The notes: generated from the letters alone by a model not told the origin. A stretch of DNA of 8,396 nt from Planctomycetaceae bacterium (GCA_022614795.1 JAKEHX010000395.1:1-8396); one strand, 5' to 3'. Positions 1-7,910 are shown, numbered from the stretch's first letter. Numbers and translations: made by a program.

Positions 1-508
<508 letters not shown>

Positions 509-588
509 CAGCTCGACCCCTGCTTGCGCGCCTCCGCTGTCCGCCGAGCGGGGCCCAAGTTTGCTGCGAGAATTGCGACAACTCCTTT

Positions 589-617
589 ATGCTAAATGGC
601 TTACGGCGAACTGTCAA
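589..617 (-). promoter_or_regulatory. Sigma70-like promoter for argH
   Basis: On the minus strand, TTGACA (617-612) is a perfect -35 box. It is followed by a 17-base spacer and TAGCAT (594-589), which keeps the TA..AT frame of a -10 box. Transcription would start near 582, about 75 bases before the TTG start chosen for argH. This is consensus matching only. Confidence 0.6.
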
Positions 618-801
618 CGAGCAGAAAAGGAGCCAATACGCGCTGCTGCTCAAAGATTGGGCAGCGTCCGAACTGGTAAATTGCCGCCTAAGAGGTTTTC
701 ACCAAATTGTTCTAAACCGTTGCCGAGTTTAGTCTTATAGCCGCGGTAGAAAACGCACTCCGATCAGCGGCCCCGGCGGCTGCGTATGGCACATGTCCAA
801 G

Positions 802-831
802 TTGACCCCTCGCGCGAATCGTCCCTACAAT
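802..831 (+). promoter_or_regulatory. Sigma70-like promoter for the DsbD-like gene
   Basis: TTGACC (802-807; 5 of 6 consensus bases) is followed by an 18-base spacer and TACAAT (826-831; 5 of 6). Predicted transcription begins near 838, leaving a leader of about 45 bases before ATG 883. This placement argues against an upstream in-frame ATG at 793, which would lie before the promoter. Confidence 0.6.
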
Positions 832-882
832 CAACTGCTTGCCTCGCAACGACTTAGCGTCGAGCCGCACCGTAGAGGAACC

Positions 883-3354
883 ATGCCGCTGACCGCCCAT
901 GCCCGCTGGATGATTGTCGTTTTCCTGGTCGTGGCCGTACTGCCGTGCGTTGCGCAGGAATCCGAGCCGAAGGTCAAGCTCAATCTCAAGGAACTGGGCA
1001 TTTCCGGCCTGGGCGGCAACCCGGGCTTCGGGTCGAGCCAACCCGCCAAATTCTCGGCATCGTTCAAGCTCACCGAAGGCTCGCGGAAAGGCACGCTCTT
1101 GGTCAGCGCCTCGATCGAGGCCAACTGGCACGTCTATTCGATCTCGCAGCCGCCCGGCGGGCCGATGCCCACCAAAATCAAGGTGACCGAAACGGCCGAC
1201 TTTAAAGTGCTCGGCCCCTTTCAGGCCGACCAACCGCCGCACGTCAAACCGCCCGATCCCAAGGGCTTCAACGTCAATTCCGAAGAGCACGAAGAGTTTG
1301 TTGCCTGGTCCGCTCCGCTGGAAATCGCCGCCGATGCCGACCCCGCGAACTTCGAAATCTCGGTCCTCGTCAATGGCCAGGTCTGCCGCAGCGGCGAGGG
1401 CGGACAATGCATCCCCTTCAGTGAGAAGCTCGCCGCCAAATTCGCTGGCTACGAGAAACCGCACTCGAACCTGGGCGAGTACCGCCCGGATTCCAAGTTT
1501 GAAGCCGAAGCGGTGCTCAGCGGCCACATCGCACCGGCTTCCGTTCAGCCCGGCGGCAAAGCCAGGCTCGTCATCACTGCCAAACCGACTCCCGGCTGGC
1601 ACGTCTATGCCTACTCTCCGATCGACCCTGACCAGGCCAACAAGCCGACGCTCATCGTCTTGTCGCCCTTGCCTGCGGGCTGGACCCGCTCGCCCGTGGT
1701 CGCATCGGCCGAGCCCAAGGTGGAGCCGGCCCACGATGGCTTGCCGGAAACCTACACCCACGAAGAGCCGGTGACTTGGACGATCGATCTCTCGATCCCT
1801 GGCGATGCCGCTCGCGGCGAGCACGTGATCTCGGGCTACTTGGGCTTTCAAACCTGCAAGAACAAAGGCGGTTGCCTGCCGCCGCAGATCGTGCGCTTCC
1901 GCGCCAGCGTCCCGATCGCCGAAAAGGAAACGTCCGGCACGATCCCGCTCGAATTCTCCAAGCCGAAAAAAGCTGGCCCCATGAAGGCGCCGGGTGAAAT
2001 CACCAATTACGAAGACGTCGCCAAGCTCGCCGCGGCCAGTCCTGCTCCGACCGGCAAAGTGAACTGGTCCGCCCTCGCCCCCTTCGTCGGCTTTGGCCTC
2101 TTGGGCGGGCTGATCTTGAATCTCATGCCCTGCGTGCTGCCGGTGATCGGCCTCAAGGTCCTGTCGTTCGTGCAGCAAGGGGGCGAAAGCCGCGGGCGAA
2201 TCTTCATGCTCAATGTCTGGTTCGCGCTGGGTCTGTTGTCCGTGTTCCTCGTGCTGGCGACGCTCGCGGCGTTCGGCTCGCTGATTCCTGGGCTCGGCCA
2301 GAACCTCTCCTGGGGCCAGCAGTTTACCTATACCGGCTTCAAAGTGGCGATGGTCGTCGTTGTGTTCGCCTTCGCCCTCAGTTTTCTCGGCGTGTGGGAG
2401 GTGCCGATTCCCGGCTTCGCCCAATCCAGCTCGTCCAGCAAGCTCCAGCAGCAAGAGGGGCTGACGGGGGCGTTTTTCAAAGGCATCTTCACGACGCTTC
2501 TGGCCACGCCGTGCAGCGGGCCGTTTCTGGGTCCCGTGTTCGCCTTCACGCTCGCGCAGCCGCCGATCGTCACGTACATCATTTTCGCCAGCGTCGGTTT
2601 GGGCATGGCGTCGCCGTACCTTTTGATCGGGGCCTTTCCGCGCCTGGTGAAATGGCTGCCCAAGCCAGGCCAGTGGATGGAAACCTTCAAGCAGCTCATG
2701 GGCTTTGTCCTGCTGGGGACCGTTGTCTATCTCTTCGCGACGATCAACGCCGACTGGTTCATCCCGACGCTCGCCCTGATGATGGCCGTGTGGCTGGCCT
2801 GCTGGATCATCGGCAAAGTGCCGATCTATGAAAGCACCGGCAAGCAGCTCACGGCATGGGCCGTGGGATGCGCCGTGGCGGCCTTGATCGGCTGGGCGTC
2901 GTTCACTTACCTGGGACCTGTCAAGCACCTCTACGAGTGGCAGCCCTATTCGCCGGAATCGATCGCGAAACTTCAAGCGGAAGGCAAAACGGTGATGGTT
3001 GATTTCACAGCCAACTGGTGCCTCACCTGCCAGGCGAACTTCAGACTCGCGATCAACACGCACAAGGTGAAGGAGGTCGTCGAGCGTAACGGCGTCGTGC
3101 CGATGTTGGCTGACTGGACCGATAAGAACGAGACCATCAAGGTCAGACTTCAGGAACTCAACAGCAATTCGATTCCGCTCATGGCGATCTACCCGGCCGG
3201 CAAACCGGGCGAAGTGATCGTGCTCCGCGACGCCCTACTCGAATCGCACGTCCTGGCGGCACTGGCGCAGGCCGGCGCCTCGCACGATCCGACCCGGGCT
3301 GCGACCACCGAAGCCGCCGCCGCAGTCACCGCCAGCAGCAAGGGAGCGGAATAG
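883..3354 (+). CDS. dsbD: DsbD-type thiol:disulfide interchange protein with tandem alpha-like domains
   Basis: This 823-residue membrane protein is predicted to carry electrons from cytoplasmic thioredoxin to the periplasm, keeping exported cysteines reduced. Domains in order: signal peptide about 1-24 (hydrophobic IVVFLVVAVL); a first DsbD-alpha-like domain about 55-190 with Cys168/Cys176; a second about 205-345 with Cys325/Cys331 (C-x5-C then LPP); a CcdA/DsbD-beta-like membrane domain about 397-675 with roughly eight helices and the two redox motifs MPCVLP (Cys417) and TPCSGP (Cys544); and a C-terminal thioredoxin fold with VDFTANWCLTC (Cys713/Cys716). It is longer than E. coli DsbD (about 565 residues), largely because of the second alpha-like domain and linkers. 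The start at 883 has AGAGGA just upstream and begins the signal peptide. An exported protein follows 42 bp downstream on the same strand. All expected redox cysteines are present. The family is very secure; the partner substrates are unknown. Confidence 0.95.
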   Translation: MPLTAHARWMIVVFLVVAVLPCVAQESEPKVKLNLKELGISGLGGNPGFGSSQPAKFSASFKLTEGSRKGTLLVSASIEANWHVYSISQPPGGPMPTKIKVTETADFKVLGPFQADQPPHVKPPDPKGFNVNSEEHEEFVAWSAPLEIAADADPANFEISVLVNGQVCRSGEGGQCIPFSEKLAAKFAGYEKPHSNLGEYRPDSKFEAEAVLSGHIAPASVQPGGKARLVITAKPTPGWHVYAYSPIDPDQANKPTLIVLSPLPAGWTRSPVVASAEPKVEPAHDGLPETYTHEEPVTWTIDLSIPGDAARGEHVISGYLGFQTCKNKGGCLPPQIVRFRASVPIAEKETSGTIPLEFSKPKKAGPMKAPGEITNYEDVAKLAAASPAPTGKVNWSALAPFVGFGLLGGLILNLMPCVLPVIGLKVLSFVQQGGESRGRIFMLNVWFALGLLSVFLVLATLAAFGSLIPGLGQNLSWGQQFTYTGFKVAMVVVVFAFALSFLGVWEVPIPGFAQSSSSSKLQQQEGLTGAFFKGIFTTLLATPCSGPFLGPVFAFTLAQPPIVTYIIFASVGLGMASPYLLIGAFPRLVKWLPKPGQWMETFKQLMGFVLLGTVVYLFATINADWFIPTLALMMAVWLACWIIGKVPIYESTGKQLTAWAVGCAVAALIGWASFTYLGPVKHLYEWQPYSPESIAKLQAEGKTVMVDFTANWCLTCQANFRLAINTHKVKEVVERNGVVPMLADWTDKNETIKVRLQELNSNSIPLMAIYPAGKPGEVIVLRDALLESHVLAALAQAGASHDPTRAATTEAAAAVTASSKGAE

Positions 3355-3384
3355 CCCGCTGATTCGTTTCGTATGGACCAGCCA

Positions 3385-3390
3385 AGGAGG
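3385..3390 (+). promoter_or_regulatory. Ribosome binding site deciding the 3397 start
   Basis: AGGAGG (3385-3390, within AAGGAGG) sits 6 bases before ATG 3397 and after the in-frame ATG 3373. It therefore supports the shorter protein, which opens with the signal-peptide-like MKDGTCTACVLVLG. Confidence 0.7.
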
Positions 3391-3396
3391 GTTGCG

Positions 3397-4278
3397 ATGA
3401 AGGATGGAACCTGCACCGCGTGCGTACTCGTCCTGGGTTGCTTTAGTCTTAATACGTCGGCCCTCGGCCAAGTCTCGCTCGAACCGGCTCAGGTCGTCGA
3501 AGCCTCAGCCGCGCCCCAGCCGGAACCCAAACCGCCCGCCCCCTTCACCCCCTCGCCCGAATTTCAGGCCTGGCTGACCGACCTCGTTCGCGAGCACCTG
3601 CCGCACCAGTACGAAAGGAAGAAGAACTGGGGCCACACCGAGCGGCGCTTTACCGGCGTGTCGGTGCGGCTCGACGATGGGCGGCTCAAGACGCACCGCA
3701 AGTTTGACGACGTCAACGACAGCCGCTGGACCATGTACCGCGTGAAACTGGCCGATCCCGAGGAGCAGTTCGACGTCGAGGTCAGCCGCATGGAGGAGCT
3801 GGAAGGGGGCCGCGTGGCGATGGACCTGGCCGCGGTGGCCAGGCTCGACGTCTTTGGCCGGCAATCGCTGTGGACGCGCGGCGTGCAGGTCTTCAGCCTC
3901 TCGGCCGACGCCGACGCCAAGGTCCGCCTCACGGCGCACGCGGAAATCGCCACGCGGCTTGACCCGACCGTGCTTCCGCCCGACGTCCATCTGGCCCCCA
4001 CGATCACGTCTGCCAAACTCGAAATACTCGATTTTCGCCTCCGCCGCATCAGCCAGGCCCACGGCCCGCTGGTCCGCTCGCTCAGCCACACCGTCCGCGA
4101 AGCGCTGGAAGACAAGCTGGCCGAGGACAACGAAAAGCTCGTCGCCAAGCTCAACAAGTCGCTCGCCAAGCAGCAGGGGAAGCTCAAACTCTCGCTCACC
4201 GAAATTATGCAAGCCAGGTTGTCCGCAGCTCGGCAGGAGGCTCGCCCTCCCGAGCCAGCGACTTCGCGTCTCCGGTAG
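3397..4278 (+). CDS. Exported protein of unknown function (planctomycete-type)
   Basis: A 293-residue protein I cannot assign to a named function. The start at 3397 is preceded by AAGGAGG with a 6-base spacer, a near-ideal ribosome site. An in-frame ATG at 3373 lies before that site and is unlikely. Residues 1-24 resemble a signal peptide ending SALG-Q, followed by a Pro/Ala-rich linker (about 36-55). A compact region (about 58-125) contains LPHQYERKKNWGH and DVNDSRWTMYRVKLADPEEQF. A strand-rich middle follows (about 126-215), then a long charged amphipathic helix or coiled coil (about 220-268) rich in Lys, Leu and Glu. There are no membrane helices beyond the signal. From memory, similar WG..VNxxxWxxYxVxLxDP proteins occur in planctomycetes; this is unverified. 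It probably shares a transcript with the DsbD-like gene 42 bp upstream, suggesting periplasmic work. However, the mature part has no cysteine, so it is not an obvious redox substrate. Confidence 0.85.
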   Translation: MKDGTCTACVLVLGCFSLNTSALGQVSLEPAQVVEASAAPQPEPKPPAPFTPSPEFQAWLTDLVREHLPHQYERKKNWGHTERRFTGVSVRLDDGRLKTHRKFDDVNDSRWTMYRVKLADPEEQFDVEVSRMEELEGGRVAMDLAAVARLDVFGRQSLWTRGVQVFSLSADADAKVRLTAHAEIATRLDPTVLPPDVHLAPTITSAKLEILDFRLRRISQAHGPLVRSLSHTVREALEDKLAEDNEKLVAKLNKSLAKQQGKLKLSLTEIMQARLSAARQEARPPEPATSRLR

Positions 4279-4306
4279 TACCTCAGCTAAGCACCTGCGC
4301 GTTCCG

Positions 4307-4612
4307 TCACGGCAACCGCTCGTCAAGTTTTGCAGGATCTTGCGAGCAATTGAAGATCGAGTAAATCGTTACTGTACCCGATTGGAATTCGTAGTAGATC
4401 GCGAACGGAAATCGCCTTACGAGGGCTTGTCGAAATTCTTTCTTGTGGCAGGCATACATTTCGGGGGATTCGCGAATTCGCGCAATCGTCGCGTCCACTT
4501 CGGTTACAAACTCAAAACCCAGCCCTGCCAGTTTGCTTTCGTACCAACTGCGGCCTTGTTCCAGTTCCAGCAGGGCAAGCTGTTCAATAACAACGAGACG
4601 AGCTTTAGCCAT
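4307..4612 (-). CDS. RelE/ParE-family toxin
   Basis: This 101-residue protein has the RelE/ParE fold pattern: an N-terminal helical hairpin with WYESKLAGLGFEFVTEV (residues 23-39), IARIRESPEMY (43-53), and the strand-rich end RQALVRRFPFAIYYEF (61-76) followed by TVTIYSIFN. Such toxins act in the cytoplasm, either cutting ribosome-bound mRNA (RelE) or poisoning gyrase (ParE); the sequence does not tell which. The usual closing motif H-x-x-R-x-P reads N88-C-S-Q91-D-P93 here, so two common positions differ. The start ATG overlaps the end of the antitoxin gene by 8 bases, implying translational coupling. The 3' end faces the plus-strand exported protein across 28 bp. Family call secure; activity uncertain. 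Confidence 0.9.
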   Translation of the reverse strand: MAKARLVVIEQLALLELEQGRSWYESKLAGLGFEFVTEVDATIARIRESPEMYACHKKEFRQALVRRFPFAIYYEFQSGTVTIYSIFNCSQDPAKLDERLP

Positions 4613-4826
4613 TGCCCAGACCCAAGCGCTTTCGAACCGTCTCCCACGGAATCAGACGCGCAGGGTCTCGTTCAGCTGCCGCTTTGCGCCGATCGAGTTC
4701 GGCGACCAAGGAGTCGGGCATCGAAACCGGATGCTCCGACTCGTCAATGCTGTCCCAAAGTACGCCAATTAGCTCTAACTTTTCGGGCACGTCCAGAGTT
4801 AGCAGATAGTTCAACTCGCTGCTCAT
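4605..4826 (-). CDS. Antitoxin, putative addiction module component (Unstab_antitox-like)
   Basis: A 73-residue protein matching the short antidote family (TIGR02574/PF09720 type) usually found beside RelE/ParE toxins. The hallmarks are LDVPEKLELIGVLWDSI (about residues 10-26), a central MPDSLVAELDRR stretch, and the closing DPARLIPWETVRKRLG. It should bind and neutralise the toxin encoded immediately downstream. The start is ATG 4826 with GAGG five bases upstream; a GTG two codons earlier overlaps that ribosome site and is less likely. The stop codon lies inside the toxin start region. The gene begins 45 bp after the S9 peptidase stop on the same strand, so it could be read through from that gene or driven by its own promoter near 4864-4894. 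Confidence 0.9.
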   Translation of the reverse strand: MSSELNYLLTLDVPEKLELIGVLWDSIDESEHPVSMPDSLVAELDRRKAAAERDPARLIPWETVRKRLGLGNG

Positions 4827-4847
4827 AACCACCTCAATTCAATCCGG

Positions 4848-4858
4848 GTCGTATCGAC
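4848..4858. promoter_or_regulatory. Small palindrome, possible antitoxin operator
   Basis: GTCG-TAT-CGAC is an 11-base inverted repeat between the predicted -10 box and the antitoxin ribosome site. Toxin/antitoxin pairs commonly repress themselves through a palindrome in this position. Four-base arms can arise by chance, so this is only a candidate. Confidence 0.25.
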
Positions 4859-4863
4859 ATCCT

Positions 4864-4894
4864 ATTTTACTCTACCGTGTCGCTGGCTTGGCAA
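4864..4894 (-). promoter_or_regulatory. Possible promoter of the antitoxin/toxin pair
   Basis: On the minus strand, TTGCCA (4894-4889; 5 of 6 consensus) and TAAAAT (4869-4864; 5 of 6) are separated by 19 bases, longer than ideal. The -35 box would lie inside the last codons of the S9 peptidase gene. Transcription would start near 4857, on a small palindrome. Confidence 0.35.
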
Positions 4895-6920
4895 CCGCCT
4901 TCAGCGCCTCGGCCAACCCCGGCACCTGGTCCTGCCCGCTGGGGACGCTGAAATCGGCCCCTTTGAACGCCTCGCCGATCGGCTCGTAGCGGCCCCCCAG
5001 GTGCTTGGCCAGAAACGCCTCGGTGATCGCGTAAAACGCAAAGTTGTTCTCCGGCCGCGCAAAACCGTGCCCCTCGTCGTGCACCAGCACATACGTCACC
5101 GGGATCTTCTTCTCGTTCATCGCCTTGACGATCTGGTCGGCTTCGGACTGCTTGACGCGCGGGTCGTTTGCCCCTTGGCCAATCAAAAGGGGCCGCTTGA
5201 TCTTCTCGACGAAAAACAGCGGTGACCGCGAATCCAGAAACTTTCGCCCCTCCTCGGTCGTCCAGTCTCCGAGGAACAGCTTCATCACCGGCATGAATGG
5301 GTACCAATACGGCGGCGCGTTGTTGATCAGCGTGACCAGGCTCGACGGCCCGACGATATCGACGCCGCACGCAAACACATCGGGCGTCACCGTGAGGCCG
5401 ACCAGCGTCGCGTAGCCGCCGTAACTCGCCCCCATGATCGCGACCTTGTCCTTCTCGGCGATCTTCTGCTCCACGGCCCAATTCACGGCATCGACAAGAT
5501 CGTCGTGCATCTTGCCGGCCCACTGGCGCCGCGCCTTGTGCAAGAACTCCTTTCCGAAACCCGTCGAGCCGCGGTAGTTGACCGCCAGCACCGCATAGCC
5601 CCGGTTGGCCAGGAGCTGATGCTCGGGGTTGTAGCCCCAGTCGTCGCGGGCCCACGGGCCGCCGTGCACGTTCAGAACCAGCGACACCGGCTGGTTCGGC
5701 CGCCCGTCGCCGTCGGGATCGCTCCACTTCGGCAGCGTCAGATAGCTCACCAGGTCCAGGCCATCGCGCGACTTGATGATCACCGGGTGCATCTTCACCA
5801 GCGGCAGTTTTTCCAGCTCCGGCTGGCTGGTGAAGAGGAATTTTGACTTCCGCTCGGGCACGCGGTCGTAGAGATAGAACCGGACCGGACCGTTATCCAT
5901 CACGTAGGCGACGGTCCAGCGCTTGTCGTCGAGCGTGCGCCCCGTGATCTGGATTTCGCCGTCGGCCACGGTCTTCAGATAGTCGAGATCAGGCTTGATC
6001 GCGGGGTCAACGATCTTCCACTCAGTGCGCTCGTAGGTGAAGCTGACCGCCTGCACGTTCTTTTCGGTCGGGTGGGTCAGGGCGCCGCCGACGTCGGCCT
6101 TCGGGTCCTCGGCGATCATCGTTTGCTTGCCCGTCGCCAGCTCGATCGACGTGAGCGCCGACGTGTTCCGGTCACGGCTGTCGATGAAATACAGGTGCTG
6201 GCCCGTCTTGTCGAAGCCGGCCGGACCCGTGGTCATCGAATCCTGCGGCGAGATCTTGATCATCGGTTCCCACTTGCCCCCCTCGGCCGGCTTGAGCAGC
6301 TCCTGGCCGGCGTCGGGCGTCGTCTGCATGGCGAACCGCACGCGGAAATCGTCATCGGTCAGAAAGCCGTCGAAACCCGGATTCTCCTGCACGAGCTTCC
6401 GCTCGCCGGTCACCAAGTTGACGCGGTGAATATCGTGATACCGCCGCTCGCCCCGGTCGTTGATGCCGACCAGAATCTCCTCCGGGAACTTCTCGCTCAC
6501 CCCCTCGATCTGCGCCGCAATCTTGGCAATCGGCGTCAGGTCCTTGATCTCGCCCGAATCGAGATTGATCGAATAGACGTGGTCGTCCTCGTCGCCGTTC
6601 TTGTCCTGCGTATAGAGGATGTGCTTGCTCGTGTACGCCCAGGAGTAGCTCACCACGCCGCGATGCTTGTCGAACGTCACCGGCTTGGCCTTGGCCGGAT
6701 CGTCGTCGGGGCTGACCCACACATTGAGCACTCCCTCGACGGGCGCGACATACGCCAGCCGCTTGCCATCGGGGCTGAGTCGGGCCCGGGCCTTCTCGGG
6801 ATTGCCGAAAAACTTGGCCCGCGGAATGAGCGGCACATCGTCCGGCCCGGCAGCGCGAACGATGGTTCCGAAGGCGGCCAGCGCGAGCGCGAGCGACAAG
6901 AGTTGGAATGGTCGATTCAT
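4872..6920 (-). CDS. Secreted S9 (prolyl oligopeptidase) family peptidase
   Basis: This 682-residue serine peptidase resembles dipeptidyl/acylaminoacyl peptidases, which release short peptides. A signal peptide (about residues 1-23, LLSLALALAAFGTIVRA) points to export. An N-terminal beta-propeller region (about 30-370) shows repeated blade-like strands such as ARLSPDGKRLAYVAP. The alpha/beta-hydrolase domain (about 380-645) carries the oxyanion HGGP (419-422), nucleophile Ser499 in GASYGGYA, Asp586 in GANDPRV, and His618 in HDEGHGF, so the catalytic triad is intact. Length is normal for the family. ATG 6920 is chosen because the signal peptide begins there and GGGAG lies about 9 bases upstream; an in-frame TTG eight codons earlier overlaps that site. 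It lies 103 bp after the TPR-like gene and 45 bp before the antitoxin gene. Substrate specificity cannot be read from sequence. Confidence 0.95.
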   Translation of the reverse strand: MNRPFQLLSLALALAAFGTIVRAAGPDDVPLIPRAKFFGNPEKARARLSPDGKRLAYVAPVEGVLNVWVSPDDDPAKAKPVTFDKHRGVVSYSWAYTSKHILYTQDKNGDEDDHVYSINLDSGEIKDLTPIAKIAAQIEGVSEKFPEEILVGINDRGERRYHDIHRVNLVTGERKLVQENPGFDGFLTDDDFRVRFAMQTTPDAGQELLKPAEGGKWEPMIKISPQDSMTTGPAGFDKTGQHLYFIDSRDRNTSALTSIELATGKQTMIAEDPKADVGGALTHPTEKNVQAVSFTYERTEWKIVDPAIKPDLDYLKTVADGEIQITGRTLDDKRWTVAYVMDNGPVRFYLYDRVPERKSKFLFTSQPELEKLPLVKMHPVIIKSRDGLDLVSYLTLPKWSDPDGDGRPNQPVSLVLNVHGGPWARDDWGYNPEHQLLANRGYAVLAVNYRGSTGFGKEFLHKARRQWAGKMHDDLVDAVNWAVEQKIAEKDKVAIMGASYGGYATLVGLTVTPDVFACGVDIVGPSSLVTLINNAPPYWYPFMPVMKLFLGDWTTEEGRKFLDSRSPLFFVEKIKRPLLIGQGANDPRVKQSEADQIVKAMNEKKIPVTYVLVHDEGHGFARPENNFAFYAITEAFLAKHLGGRYEPIGEAFKGADFSVPSGQDQVPGLAEALKAVAKPATR

Positions 6921-7023
6921 CCGTGCGTCTCCCGAGCGAGTCAAGAACTTGGGTATCGTGTCAGGATAGCGGTGGGATATGGCGGCGGCTACCGCGGCGT
7001 CTCAGTCGTACCACACGGGACGC

Positions 7024-7704
7024 TTATTTGATCGCCTTCGGACCGCAACGGCGGAGATCCCGCGGCCGCACGCAAGGCGATACGGCGCCCGCCGTCACGC
7101 ATTTTGCCTTTCTAGCCATTTCTCGAACGGCGTCGTCGTCCGGGTACTTCGCTAAAGCCAGCCGCACAATTTCGCTGGCTCGCTCTTCGTTTCGCAAATA
7201 CCGTTGAGCCGAGCAAAGAGTTGTAAAGTGCCATGCTTCGTCGAAGCGATTGGTGGAACAATCGAGAAAGTGCAGGCCTGGCGTGGAAGCGGTCAACCGG
7301 TCTAAATGCAAGGCTGCGAGAATCTGAAAGGAAGTCAAGGGGATGTTGCCGGGGTGCCGTTCAAGACACCTCGAGGAAAACTCATGGAGAGCTTCATGCT
7401 GCGTCAGACCGCTTAATGCGCCGCATTTGATTTCTGCGAAAGCCACGATCCATCCGTCTTTAAGATTCACAGCGCCTGCGGCTTGTAGCCTTTCCAAGCG
7501 ATCCGCGATATCCAGCGCCTCCTGGTAACGCTCCAGCCACAAGAGAGCGAGCGCCTGCCAGTACTGAGCACGAACGTCGTTTTCCCGCTTTTGACAGATT
7601 TTCAAAACGGTTTCGTAGTCACCAGTCTCCAAGAGCTTCCTCAACTGCCGCTCAATGTAGCGCCACAGGTACGCGACGAATTTGCTTCTCAGCCAATTGA
7701 GCAT
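7024..7704 (-). CDS. TPR-like repeat protein, function unknown
   Basis: A 226-residue, probably soluble protein with helix-turn-helix repeats of the tetratricopeptide type. These are seen at about residues 18-40 (QLRKLLETGDYETVLKICQ), 47-72 (YWQALALLWLERYQEALDIADRL) and 151-190 (ending EIVRLALAKYPDD). TPR repeats act as scaffolds for protein partners; none is identifiable here. There is no clear signal peptide. The C-terminus is basic and has three cysteines (202, 211, 220). The start is uncertain. ATG 7704 gives MLNWLRSKF and leads straight into the helical part, but its ribosome site is weak. An in-frame ATG at 7845 adds 47 residues, but those codons run through the AATTGCAAA repeats and do not look like folded protein. 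The gene is on the same strand as its neighbours, 103 bp before the S9 gene. Confidence 0.75.
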   Translation of the reverse strand: MLNWLRSKFVAYLWRYIERQLRKLLETGDYETVLKICQKRENDVRAQYWQALALLWLERYQEALDIADRLERLQAAGAVNLKDGWIVAFAEIKCGALSGLTQHEALHEFSSRCLERHPGNIPLTSFQILAALHLDRLTASTPGLHFLDCSTNRFDEAWHFTTLCSAQRYLRNEERASEIVRLALAKYPDDDAVREMARKAKCVTAGAVSPCVRPRDLRRCGPKAIK

Positions 7705-7816
7705 CGGATTCCAAAGTGGCTGTACGGCGACGAGAATTCCCCAAGCAAATCTAGCTTGCGGCTGGCCGAGGGAATGGATGCCGGCAGGCCGAGAAATCAG
7801 GGGAAAAGGCCATCCA

Positions 7817-7910
7817 ATTTGCAATTCCTGCTTTGCAATTTGCATTCAATGGATGTTGCCAGCCGTGTCCGACCGGACCAATTGCAAAATGCGAAACAGG
7901 AATTGCAAAT
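7817..7910. repeat. Inverted repeat with four AATTGCAAA copies
   Basis: ATTTGCAATTCCTG (7817-7830) is the exact reverse complement of CAGGAATTGCAAAT (7897-7910), with 66 bases between the arms. The 9-mer AATTGCAAA occurs four times: on the minus strand at 7818-7826 and 7832-7840, and on the plus strand at 7880-7888 and 7901-7909. An outer pair, CATCCA (7811-7816) and TGGATG (7850-7855), brackets the left arm. No transposase or ORF accompanies it. It may be a small dispersed repeat or a regulator-binding cluster. Confidence 0.7.

Larger units (their letters stand above)
509..882. other. Divergent intergenic region between argH and the DsbD-like gene
   Basis: This 374-bp gap separates two divergent genes. 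I see one outward-facing promoter for each (589-617 and 802-831). I found no convincing small gene, RNA gene or repeat between them. Open frames here are short or antisense and their translations look like nothing known. About 180 bp between the two promoters remains without an assignment. Confidence 0.6.

Noticed and set aside
793..882. Upstream ATG extending the DsbD-like protein by 30 residues
   Set aside because: It would lie before the predicted promoter, and it places a charged stretch ahead of an otherwise normal signal peptide. ATG 883 has its own ribosome site.
712..3063. A 783-codon open frame on the minus strand opposite the DsbD-like gene
   Set aside because: It is antisense to a certain gene, and its translation is low-complexity and rich in Arg, Gly, His and Glu with no family resemblance. 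Such frames are common opposite GC-rich genes with strong third-position bias.
3505..4326. Long minus-strand open frames opposite the exported protein
   Set aside because: The plus-strand product has a strong ribosome site and signal peptide. The antisense translations look compositional, with no recognisable domain.
3854..4828. A 324-codon plus-strand frame spanning the 3' end of the exported gene and the toxin/antitoxin pair
   Set aside because: It is Ser/Arg-rich shadow sequence across three genes with clear homology in other frames, and it has no domain of its own.
6921..7023. Promoter for the S9 peptidase
   Set aside because: Candidate boxes such as TTGACT near the ribosome site have no properly spaced partner before the start codon, so I could not support one.
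6072..7031. A 319-codon plus-strand frame opposite the start of the S9 peptidase
   Set aside because: It is the antisense shadow of a peptidase with an intact catalytic triad; its translation has no family features.
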